64,000 nucleotides of DNA from Paenibacillus albus (lineage in GTDB: Bacteria; Bacillota; Bacilli; Paenibacillales; Paenibacillaceae), in assembly GCF_003952225.1 (NCBI RefSeq), contig NZ_CP034437.1:5346501-5410500 (forward strand), read 5' to 3'. Below are positions 34,601 through 42,177 of the stretch, piece after piece (position 1 is the first letter of the stretch; every line of letters begins with the position of its first letter). The notes beneath the pieces were generated by a model. It saw only the letters and a program-made list of their open reading frames with translations. It ran no database searches and was not told the origin of the DNA. The translations under genes and the position numbers were made by a program.

Positions 34601-36126
34601 ACTGCCTTTACCGGTCCTACATTGTCATTGTCGTCTTGTTTTTCTTCCGTTGACGTCGTCTTCAGCACCTCTTTCTTCAGTCCCCAAGTGATGAAGAAGG
34701 CCAATATAACCAGGATGAACGCAATCCAGTACAGATGATTGAACGCGCCTGCGAAGACATCCTTCACTTGATCAACGAGCGATGGATCTGTCCCTTCCGG
34801 AATTGTACCAGTCGCCATGCCAACGATCGCTGCAGCCTGCTCCGGCACTTTCGATGCCAGATCCTTGAGGCCTGCAGTAATATTCGCCGCCAGCACCGAT
34901 CCGAATACGCTGAAGCCGATTGTCATCCCAATGGATTGGAACAGCGTAATCGATGATTGAGCGATACCGCTATGCTCTTTCTCAACGGACTCCTGCACGA
35001 TAAGCTGATTGCTGAACATCGTTCCGAAGCCAAGTCCAAGGATAATAAAGTACATTATAAACGTAATGATTGGCGTGTGCGCGTTCGTAGTCGTCAGCAG
35101 ATAGAACGCGATGATCGGCAGTAGGAACGACACAATGTAGATGTTGCGGTACGGCACCTTCGTCATGAGACGGCCTGCCACGACGCTCGCTCCGATTGCA
35201 CCGATCATGAGCGGCAGCGATAAGTAGCCAGCTACTGTAGGAGCAAGGCCAAGCACGTTCTGAGCGAAGAATGGGAACGACGCGAATGCGCCCATCAGAC
35301 CAAGGATGAATACAAACATAAGTGCCGAAAGGACGACGAAATTGCGATTCTTAAATAAGTGCAGCGGCAGAATCGGCTCTTTTGCCCGCGACTCCACGAA
35401 CGTGAAGATGACGAGCAGCGCAGCACCGAGCGCCATCAGGGCAAGTATAACTGGATCAGTCCATGCGTAGCCCTCTGTTTGATGCAGCACCGGTGTAAGC
35501 AGCAAGCTGATAAGCGCGGCAACGAGCAGAATCGCGCCTGCCCAGTCGACGCTGACCTTCCGGTCGGCCTTCGTTTCTTGCAAGCCAATCGACAGAATGA
35601 TTGCGGCAAGAACACCAACCGGGATATTTACAAGGAAAATCCAGTGCCACGAGATATGCTCAACGAAGATGCCTCCAATGAGCGGGCCGAGCAGCTGTGG
35701 AATGAACATGACCGCACCGAATAGCCCCTGAATCTTCGCCCGTTGTTCAACCGGGAACGTATCACCGAAGATAACCATCGCAAGCGGCATTAATCCGCCC
35801 GCGCCAATCCCCTGTATGCCCCGTCCGACGAGCAGCATTTCCATCGAGGGTGCGAGTCCGCTAATAATGGAGCCTCCGATGAACAGCCCCATGCTGACAA
35901 GATAAATTTTCTTCCTTCCATACAAATCCGCCAGCTTGCCAAGTACCGCCATGAAAGACGTCATCGCAAGCATATAGACGCCGCCTACCCAGCCATATAG
36001 GGCAAGGCCGCCTAAGTCGCGAAGAATCGTCGGCATTGCTGTGGACACGACAGTCTCATCCAGCTCTGAGAAAATAACGCCAATCATAAGTCCAATCAAA
36101 ATTAATGTTTTGTTATTCTGCTTCAA
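34597..36126 (-). CDS. MFS drug transporter, DHA2 (EmrB/QacA) family
   Basis: A 509-residue transporter with 14 predicted membrane helices. Family motifs are visible: the D1/C region ELDETVVSTAMPTI in helix 1 (with the conserved acidic residues), motif A-like GKLADLYGRKKIY between helices 2 and 3, and motif C-like LGPLIGGIFVEHISWHWIFL. It exports hydrophobic or cationic drugs using proton exchange. It ends in a Lys/Glu/Asp-rich tail and is coupled to the GNAT gene. Confidence 0.92.
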   Translation of the reverse strand: MKQNNKTLILIGLMIGVIFSELDETVVSTAMPTILRDLGGLALYGWVGGVYMLAMTSFMAVLGKLADLYGRKKIYLVSMGLFIGGSIISGLAPSMEMLLVGRGIQGIGAGGLMPLAMVIFGDTFPVEQRAKIQGLFGAVMFIPQLLGPLIGGIFVEHISWHWIFLVNIPVGVLAAIILSIGLQETKADRKVSVDWAGAILLVAALISLLLTPVLHQTEGYAWTDPVILALMALGAALLVIFTFVESRAKEPILPLHLFKNRNFVVLSALMFVFILGLMGAFASFPFFAQNVLGLAPTVAGYLSLPLMIGAIGASVVAGRLMTKVPYRNIYIVSFLLPIIAFYLLTTTNAHTPIITFIMYFIILGLGFGTMFSNQLIVQESVEKEHSGIAQSSITLFQSIGMTIGFSVFGSVLAANITAGLKDLASKVPEQAAAIVGMATGTIPEGTDPSLVDQVKDVFAGAFNHLYWIAFILVILAFFITWGLKKEVLKTTSTEEKQDDNDNVGPVKAV

Positions 36127-36198
36127 ATCATGCAGCCTCCTTTGCTCTAACCATAATATCGGGGAAATATGAACGGAATATTAACCCAGCATTTTATT

Positions 36199-36837
36199 TT
36201 AACCCTTGGTCCGAGCGAACAGCAAATAAGAATACACAATCGGAGTAAGCGAAGCAACCGCAATGCTCCCTACAAAAATAAACACAGCCGCCTGACCTTC
36301 CACAAAAGCGCAGATGAGCGCAACCAAGCCGCCAAGCAGCATGAACGGCCCGCCTAAACGGTGAGTTTTGCGCCAGACCTCTTCGCTGGCCAGCGTCCAC
36401 GGCGTGCGGATGCCAAACGTGTAATTAGGCTTCACTTGGGTCAAATAGTTGCCCATCACCATGAACAGCACGCCAATGATGATCATAATGATGCGCCGGA
36501 TGTTGATCTCATGGCCGAGATTATAAAGAAGAACCATCCAGCCAGCTACGGCAAGCACGACTGTTACGCCGAGCCTCTTGACCTCAAATGCGGTATTGAA
36601 ATGCTCGTAATTGTCGCGTTTCGGATCAACCGATCTAAACACGCGCATCAATAACGGTACGAAGCCGAGCAGGAACAGCACCAGTACGAACATGCTCTTG
36701 CTCATCGTGCCATTCACTTCATTGTTTACTGAGAAATGGGACGCAACCGTCTGCGGCAGCTGATGATATGCAATTAATGCACCGACTGCCGGAGAGATTC
36801 CGACCGCCGCATACACGATATCTTTCCATCCTTTCAT
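36199..36837 (-). CDS. sdpI: SdpI family membrane protein
   Basis: A 212-residue membrane protein with six predicted helices and an N-terminal DUF1648-like part (MKGWKDIVYAAVGI, LPQTVASHFSVNNEVNG). The conserved SdpI segment NYLTQVKPNYTFGIRTPWTLASEEVWRKTH appears near residues 130-160 (only key residues given: GIRTPW, WRKTH). In B. subtilis SdpI protects against the killing factor SDP and signals to SdpR. It starts 3 bases after sdpR. No sdpABC toxin operon is in the window. Confidence 0.9.
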   Translation of the reverse strand: MKGWKDIVYAAVGISPAVGALIAYHQLPQTVASHFSVNNEVNGTMSKSMFVLVLFLLGFVPLLMRVFRSVDPKRDNYEHFNTAFEVKRLGVTVVLAVAGWMVLLYNLGHEINIRRIIMIIIGVLFMVMGNYLTQVKPNYTFGIRTPWTLASEEVWRKTHRLGGPFMLLGGLVALICAFVEGQAAVFIFVGSIAVASLTPIVYSYLLFARTKG

Positions 36838-36840
36838 CGT

Positions 36841-37113
36841 TCAATCCCTCTTTTCTTCTTTGTTAATGATTCCAAACATCCAGCCGATCACATCTTCCAC
36901 GACCGTCGTATGCAGCGAGTAGATGATGGACTGGCCTTGACGCTCGTCAAGGACCAGGCCTGCTTGCTTCAGCAGGCTCAAATGATGGGAGATGCTCGGC
37001 TTGCTGATGTTGAAGTGATCGGCAATTTCTCCGGCGGTCATGCTCCGATCACGTAAAATTTGCAAAATATGCCGCCGTGTCGGGTCAGCTAATGCTTTAA
37101 AGGCATCATTCAA
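36841..37113 (-). CDS. sdpR: ArsR-type autorepressor SdpR
   Basis: A 90-residue winged-helix protein. The core FKALADPTRRHILQIL, MTAGEIADHFNISKPSISHHL and the wing DERQGQSIIYSLH closely follow B. subtilis SdpR. The start is taken as a TTG at 37113, which gives the family N-terminus NDAFKAL and has GAAGGTGG at proper spacing; an upstream in-frame ATG at 37182 would add 23 atypical residues. It would repress the sdpRI operon until SdpI captures it at the membrane, as in B. subtilis. Confidence 0.88.
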   Translation of the reverse strand: MNDAFKALADPTRRHILQILRDRSMTAGEIADHFNISKPSISHHLSLLKQAGLVLDERQGQSIIYSLHTTVVEDVIGWMFGIINKEEKRD

Positions 37114-37207
37114 GGCAAGCGCCACCTTCTTATTTAGATGTTTGGCTAAATATATAATTAAACTGTAGCCCTTTGTGCTCATATCGTCAAGCTTCTAAGC
37201 AATAACG

Positions 37208-37247
37208 AAGAGCCGAAGCCCCCTCATTAAGGGGGCCTCGGCTCTTC
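37208..37247 (-). terminator. Terminator between PhyH gene and sdpR
   Basis: A 16-bp stem (37208-37223 with 37231-37246, one mismatch) with a 7-base loop; GTTATT follows on the minus strand. It ends the leftward PhyH transcript. Confidence 0.7.
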
Positions 37248-37260
37248 AAAAAATAACGGA

Positions 37261-38091
37261 TTATGTTCGGGAATACAATTTCGGGAAGTAAGCATCGTTA
37301 TTGAAAGCCATACCTGGCTCAGGGCGAGCGCCTAGGAAGCGTAGGTTATCGTGGCGCTGTCTATTCTCGCGGTAATACGTGTGGCCCGGCATCAGATGCG
37401 CAACGACGGAGAGACGCGGATCATTAGTGAGGTTCGGTCCCGAACCATGGAACGTAAGCGCATGATGGAAGCTTGCTTGGCCCGCTTTCAAGATGCACGG
37501 CTCCTCCACCCAATCACGTGTTGCGAATTTGGCTTTCAGCTTGGTCATATCTTGCTCGAAGAAGGTATCGCTGCCTTCAACCGCTCCCCACTTATGGGAA
37601 CCGAGAATTGTCATCATGCCGCCGTTATTCAGATCAGTATCCTGCAGCGCGATCCACACCGTTACCATGTTCGGCGTGCTGCTGCAGCGCCAGTAGCCAT
37701 AGTCTTGATGCCAGCCGACATTGCCTGCATTCGTCTCTTGCCCGTTCGTGCCCGGCTTGTAGATAACTTGGTCATGCCAGAGACGAATCTCATCTTCGTT
37801 AAGCAGATCAGCTGCCATGTGACCGAGGTTGCGATCGGTTACGACATCTCTAACCTCATCGTTGATCCACCAGCCGTTATCGAATTTGCGAATCGCAAGT
37901 GGATTGTCGGACAGATGCAGGTGATGCATCGGAAGTCCGAACCCGTCATATTTTTTGCTCCATACTCGCTCATGGGCATGACGCAAACGTTCAATTGTAT
38001 CATCATCAATCAGCTTCGGGCTGATCCAATAGCCTGTCTCATTGAACTGCTTCTTATCTTCTTCGGTTACTTGATACGAAATGACTGACAT
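37261..38091 (-). CDS. Phytanoyl-CoA dioxygenase (PhyH) family protein A
   Basis: A 276-residue Fe(II)/2-oxoglutarate-dependent oxygenase. The jelly-roll core has the HxD motif in VGWHQDYGYW, followed by the distal His region FHHALTFHGSGPN and an Arg in DPRLSVV that would bind 2-oxoglutarate. The start at 38091 matches the family N-terminus (MSVISYQVTEEDKKQF); the in-frame ATG at 38223 lies in the opposite regulator's promoter region. It is divergent from an AraC regulator, with a cre-like site between. The substrate is unknown. Confidence 0.86.
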   Translation of the reverse strand: MSVISYQVTEEDKKQFNETGYWISPKLIDDDTIERLRHAHERVWSKKYDGFGLPMHHLHLSDNPLAIRKFDNGWWINDEVRDVVTDRNLGHMAADLLNEDEIRLWHDQVIYKPGTNGQETNAGNVGWHQDYGYWRCSSTPNMVTVWIALQDTDLNNGGMMTILGSHKWGAVEGSDTFFEQDMTKLKAKFATRDWVEEPCILKAGQASFHHALTFHGSGPNLTNDPRLSVVAHLMPGHTYYRENRQRHDNLRFLGARPEPGMAFNNDAYFPKLYSRT

Positions 38092-38159
38092 AATGTGTTG
38101 GACACCTCTCTCAAAAAGTCTTATGAATTGCTTCCTTCTACCCCATTGTAGAGCACGAT

Positions 38160-38173
38160 TGTAAGCGTTGACT
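38160..38173 (+). promoter_or_regulatory. Candidate cre box between PhyH A and AraC genes
   Basis: TGTAAGCGTTGACT matches the cre consensus at 13 of 14 positions (G instead of W at position 11). It lies about 70 bases upstream of both divergent genes. Confidence 0.5.
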
Positions 38174-38240
38174 TCCGAATAACTATCAAATAGGATTAGA
38201 AACATAAAGAGATAAATAGACACGAATGGAGCTGTCTGTC

Positions 38241-39116
38241 ATGGCCAAAAGCAAAATCCATGCTGATCGTTGGGAATATAATTGGAATGCTGAAGGAAAC
38301 AAGGCTTACAGCAGTCTGCCTGAGCTGGTCACGCTTGGCTATGATCGCTTTCATGAAGCCTCTCCGCTCACTGACCATAACCATGAACGAAGCTATGAGT
38401 TTGTCTTTGTCGAGAAAGGCAAAGTGACCTGGGAGGTCGATGAGCAGCTCTATCCTTCCAACACCGGACAGTGCTTTCATACCCGCCCCGGTGAGTGGCA
38501 CCGGGCGCGCCTGAACTATATCGAGCCCTGCAGCATCTGGTGGGTGATCATCGTTGATCCCGCCGAGCAGCCCGGCTGGCTGTCGTTTAGCGATGATGAA
38601 CGTGAGCAGCTTGCAGCAAACTTACGGGAGCTGCCTCGTATCGTAGGCGTCGACAGCCGCATGAGGGAGCAATTCGAAGCGCTGCGCAGCTTGCTGTCAG
38701 ATGATGAGCCTGCGCCGCTGTTTCGCTTGCGCCATCATCTTGCCGATATTGTACTCCAGCTTCTATATCCGCGAGCAGAACGCCAAGTCCAGAGCGAGCT
38801 GCGCGATGCAATGCTCGCGTTAACGGGCCGCATCGAAGCGGAGCCGGAGCGCCGCTGGGCGAACAAGGAGCTCGCTGACATAGCAGGTGTCAGCGAATCG
38901 CACTTCTACCGGCTCTTCCATTCGCTCCACGGCCAATCGCCGGCTAACTACATCGACAGGCTGCGCATGAACCGCGCATGCGAGCTGCTTCGCGAGCCGA
39001 GATCGAATGTGACGGACGTTGCGATGGATCTCGGCTACAAGACGAGCCAGCATTTTGCCACCGTGTTTAAGAAGTATATCGGGGTATCTCCGTCACAGTG
39101 GAAGAAAACGACTTAA
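38241..39116 (+). CDS. AraC family regulator with cupin-type sensor
   Basis: A 291-residue protein with an N-terminal AraC cupin arm (about residues 30-120, with HNHERSYEFVFVEKGKV-like start and FHTRPGEWH) and a C-terminal AraC helix-turn-helix pair (about 190-290, with VSESHFYRLFHSLHGQSP and LGYKTSQHFATVFKKYIGVSP). It is divergent from the PhyH gene and 96 bases upstream of an MFS gene, so it may control either. The start at 38241 has GGAG nine bases upstream. Confidence 0.9.
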   Translation: MAKSKIHADRWEYNWNAEGNKAYSSLPELVTLGYDRFHEASPLTDHNHERSYEFVFVEKGKVTWEVDEQLYPSNTGQCFHTRPGEWHRARLNYIEPCSIWWVIIVDPAEQPGWLSFSDDEREQLAANLRELPRIVGVDSRMREQFEALRSLLSDDEPAPLFRLRHHLADIVLQLLYPRAERQVQSELRDAMLALTGRIEAEPERRWANKELADIAGVSESHFYRLFHSLHGQSPANYIDRLRMNRACELLREPRSNVTDVAMDLGYKTSQHFATVFKKYIGVSPSQWKKTT

Positions 39117-39137
39117 GCATAAATTGCGCATATCAGG

Positions 39138-39143
39138 TATAAT
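39138..39143 (+). promoter_or_regulatory. -10 element upstream of the MFS gene
   Basis: A perfect TATAAT in GGTATAATAG, 70 bases before the MFS start codon; a convincing -35 is not visible. Confidence 0.4.
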
Positions 39144-39212
39144 AGATTCCATTATGTTTAAATTTTTAACCTTTTGGCACCTATTCTACCCGACAACAGG
39201 AGAACTTTAGCT

Positions 39213-40478
39213 ATGCGCTTCTTCAGCCATTATCCGAAAGAAATTAAAGTATTCCTGCTCGCAAGCCTCATTAATGCGATCGGCAGCGCGCTGATGTGGC
39301 CGCTTGTGACGATGTTCGTCTTCGACCAGCTCGGCAGAAGCATGTCCGATGCGGGGCTCGTCATTCTGGTGCAATCGCTCGGCGGTATCGCCGGACAGCT
39401 GCTTGGCGGCTCGCTCTACCATAAGGTCGGCGTGAAACGCCTCATTATCGGCGCACTGGCGCTTAATGCGGTCTGCTTGCTTTTCTTGCCGATGCTCAGC
39501 GAATCCTGGCCGATCTTTATCGCAGCCATGGGCCTAATTGGCCTGTTCAATTCATCGTCAATGCCAGCAATCCAAGCGTTCGTCGGCTTCCGGTTTGCGG
39601 ACCGGCGCGGAGAGCTGTTCAACGTCATCTACGTCGCAAACAATATCGGTGTGGCGATTGGTACGGCGCTCAGCGGATTTCTCGCCGATATTTCGTACTC
39701 GCTCAGCTTCACGATGAACGGCGTCTCCTCCGGGCTATTCGCGTTCTTCTTCATGATCTATCTGCAGCGAGTGGGCACAACAAGCTCGTCTGCAGGCGGC
39801 GTTAAGCTGAAGAAGCTGTCCCCCGAGAATGCCAGCGGCTGGTCGCTGCTGCTGGACGTGCGGCTCTATCTGTTCATGGCGCTTGGCGGCATGCTCATTA
39901 ACCTCGGCAACAGCATCTGGAATACGGGCGTCTCTCCCTTCATTATTAGCGAAGGACTGCCGAAGCAGATGTTCGGCTACCTGTGGACGCTGAACGGCAT
40001 TATGATCTTCGTTGCCCAGCCGGTCACGAACTTCATCAAGCGTCTCGCTGCTCGCACAATTACGGCTCAGCTGACAGCCAGCAGCTTGTTCTACTTGAGC
40101 GGCTACATCGCCATCCTCTCCATGCACAGCTTCACAGGCATGATTGTCGGTATGGTGCTGACGACGCTTGGCGAGATGCTTATCGCACCGGCGATTCCTG
40201 CCTTCCTGAGCGAACGCGGCGGCAAGCATGCACCGTTCTATCTCGGGCTTGCCGGCGGCATCGGGTCTGCCGGCCGTGTCATTGGCCCATATCTGATGGG
40301 CCATCTGTACGACATCGGGCAATTGACGCCAGTCGCTTGGCTAGCCGTCGTAACCGCGGCGGTATCAGCAATCTCATTCAGCGTACATGCGTTCATCAAC
40401 CATCCGGCGCGGCTCGCAAAGCAGCAGCTAAGCGGGAAATCGAGCAAGGAAGCGGCGGTTACCGTAGAAACCCATTAA
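39213..40478 (+). CDS. MFS transporter, 12-helix
   Basis: A 421-residue transporter with about 12 membrane helices. A motif A-like loop occurs as GSLYHKVGVKRL between helices 2 and 3, and the second half repeats it as NFIKRLAARTI. The N-terminus MRFFSHYPKEIKVFL precedes helix 1, with CAGGAG upstream of the ATG at 39213. It resembles small-molecule or drug efflux MFS proteins; the substrate is unknown. A strong terminator follows, so it is probably transcribed alone or from the AraC gene. Confidence 0.87.
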   Translation: MRFFSHYPKEIKVFLLASLINAIGSALMWPLVTMFVFDQLGRSMSDAGLVILVQSLGGIAGQLLGGSLYHKVGVKRLIIGALALNAVCLLFLPMLSESWPIFIAAMGLIGLFNSSSMPAIQAFVGFRFADRRGELFNVIYVANNIGVAIGTALSGFLADISYSLSFTMNGVSSGLFAFFFMIYLQRVGTTSSSAGGVKLKKLSPENASGWSLLLDVRLYLFMALGGMLINLGNSIWNTGVSPFIISEGLPKQMFGYLWTLNGIMIFVAQPVTNFIKRLAARTITAQLTASSLFYLSGYIAILSMHSFTGMIVGMVLTTLGEMLIAPAIPAFLSERGGKHAPFYLGLAGGIGSAGRVIGPYLMGHLYDIGQLTPVAWLAVVTAAVSAISFSVHAFINHPARLAKQQLSGKSSKEAAVTVETH

Positions 40479-40479
40479 A

Positions 40480-40528
40480 AAAGCAGCAGTCATGCGCACG
40501 GTGCTAATCCGTACGAGACTGCTGCTTT
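40480..40528. terminator. Bidirectional terminator
   Basis: A perfect 12-bp stem, AAAGCAGCAGTC (40480-40491) / GACTGCTGCTTT (40517-40528), with inner pairing and a T-rich follow-up on both strands. It separates the rightward MFS gene from the leftward lacI-type gene. Confidence 0.75.
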
Positions 40529-40529
40529 A

Positions 40530-40562
40530 TTTTATACCACTTTTATACCACTTTTATACCGC
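40530..40562. repeat. Three 11-bp tandem repeats
   Basis: TTTTATACCAC occurs at 40530 and 40541 and, in shortened form, at 40552, just downstream of the terminator and next to the stop of the LacI-type gene. Function unknown. Confidence 0.7.
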
Positions 40563-40570
40563 GTCATCTG

Positions 40571-41551
40571 CTATGCCCCGCATGATCCCCGGACAATGAG
40601 CTGTGTCGGCAGCAGAATCGAGTTGCCTTCCTTCTGTGCGCTGAAGATGAGCTGAGTCGCGATCGCACCCAGTTCATACTTGGAATGACCGACCGTTGTA
40701 AGGGGCGGATTAATATAAGGACCTAGAATAATATTGTCAAAACCGACCACCGAAATGTCATCCGGCACGCGAATGCCGCCCTCCGTGAGAGCACGTATGG
40801 CGCCAATTGCCATTTCATCATTCGCCGCGAACAGCGCATCCGGCAGCTGCCCGCCAGCCAGCATCACCTTCACCGCTTGATAGCCGCCAACTTCCACGCA
40901 GCGCCCGAATAAACTGATTCGGCTTGGCACTTCCAAGCCGTGCTCCCGAAGCGCTCGCTTGTAACCGTTGTAGCGAAGGGAATTATCGAAGGACGTGACC
41001 GGCCCGCTTAGAAATTCGATCTTGCGTCGACCGAGCTTAATGAGATGCGAAACGGCATCGTACGCTCCTTGCTCATAAGTAATAAGCACATTATGTACAT
41101 AGTCACCTTTGAGCTCGCGGTCGAGTACAACAATCGGGAAGGATTCCGAGGCCGATTGCAGGATGAGGCTGTCGCTAATTTGTGAGCCCATAATGATAGC
41201 GCCATCAACAAACTGTTCCTTAATAAACCGATGGGCAGAGCTGTTCTCGCCGCCGAACGTGCTGCAGACGACCAGATTAAACCCATGCGAGGTAACGACT
41301 TCTTGTATCCCTTCAATGACTTGACTGTAGAAGGGTCCGCCTAGATCGTACAAGAACAGTCCGATCGTATTCGTTTTGCGCTTTTTTAAATTCCGTGCAG
41401 CTCCGCTCGGTCTGAAATTTAGCTCCTGCGCGACACGAATGACTTTGCGTCGCGTCTCCTCACTAATCTTCGGTGAGTTATTCATGGCATAGGAGACTGT
41501 GGATACAGCAACTCCCGCCATCTTGGCGACATCCTTGATCGTTGCACGCAT
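40571..41551 (-). CDS. LacI family regulator
   Basis: A 326-residue protein with the LacI helix-turn-helix (TIKDVAKMAGVAVSTVSYAM, about residues 3-23), hinge helix (RPSGAARNLK) and periplasmic-binding effector domain with DGAIIMGSQ and PDDISVVGFDNI motifs. It binds an operator and responds to a sugar. No sugar gene is directly adjacent on its strand, so its target is not evident from context. Confidence 0.9.
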   Translation of the reverse strand: MRATIKDVAKMAGVAVSTVSYAMNNSPKISEETRRKVIRVAQELNFRPSGAARNLKKRKTNTIGLFLYDLGGPFYSQVIEGIQEVVTSHGFNLVVCSTFGGENSSAHRFIKEQFVDGAIIMGSQISDSLILQSASESFPIVVLDRELKGDYVHNVLITYEQGAYDAVSHLIKLGRRKIEFLSGPVTSFDNSLRYNGYKRALREHGLEVPSRISLFGRCVEVGGYQAVKVMLAGGQLPDALFAANDEMAIGAIRALTEGGIRVPDDISVVGFDNIILGPYINPPLTTVGHSKYELGAIATQLIFSAQKEGNSILLPTQLIVRGSCGA

Positions 41552-41662
41552 ATTTACGTAACTCCACCTTCGATGTCAAATGGGATGATCACACTTGCGA
41601 TTATTAGATTCATTCTAGTATATCCAATAAAGAGTGACAACGAATTTCATTTTGCTGACGGT

Positions 41663-42098
41663 CTAGATTCGATCGTTATCGCTTCTCCAGCTCTTAATGG
41701 CGCGTTTGATCGCATCCGGAGACAGCTGCTCTGCTGCTGCACTCTTGCAAAGTGAAGGAAATTCCGCGTCGGAGGCGCAGCGCCAGCGTTTGGCTCAGCG
41801 TGAGTCGGGAATCTAGGAGCTTCCCAGTCAGAACGTAGTGGCGTAAATTCTCTTCCGCCCGAATGGCGCGATCCTGAGCTTTAAGCGGATAAGAGCGAAT
41901 GATCAGGAAGATAAAGAGGGAAATCAGTGCAAGCAGGACGAACATAACAGCCGGCAATAATGGACCTTCATCATTAATCGTGCGGACAAGCTCCCAGATG
42001 GCACAGATCAATAACGCTGCGTTCAATAGCGTAAGCACATAATGGAACGGCGGGTGAAACCTGCGATGGTTCTGATAGTTCTGAACTTGATTACTCAT
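41663..42098 (-). pseudogene. DUF6526 family membrane protein, frameshifted near its 3' end
   Basis: The frame starting at 42098 gives a membrane protein opening SNQVQNYQNHRRFHPPFHYV, with two hydrophobic segments and the strongly family-typical KAQDRAIRAEENLRHYVLTGKLLDSRLT, but after TLALRL it runs off into RRGISFTLQECSSR and stops at 41694. In another frame, from about 41775 to a TAG at 41663-41665, the expected family C-terminus is intact: ASDAEFPSLCKSAAAEQLSP, then DAIKRAIKSWRSDNDRI. A net loss of 1 or 4 bases near 41764-41778 explains this. GGAGGG precedes the ATG. Either the gene is broken or the base call is wrong. The family's function is unknown. Confidence 0.82.
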
Positions 42099-42133
42099 TA
42101 TTTTCCCTCCATTTTGAACCGCTTCTCATAAAA

Positions 42134-42166
42134 GAAAGCGACTCGCTTATTACAGCGGTCGCTTCC
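42134..42166 (-). terminator. Terminator after the RND gene
   Basis: AAGCGAC (42136-42142) pairs with GTCGCTT (42158-42164), with further pairing of CGCT/AGCG inside; TTTCTTTTATG follows on the minus strand. Confidence 0.75.
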
Positions 42167-42177
42167 TATTTCAACAA

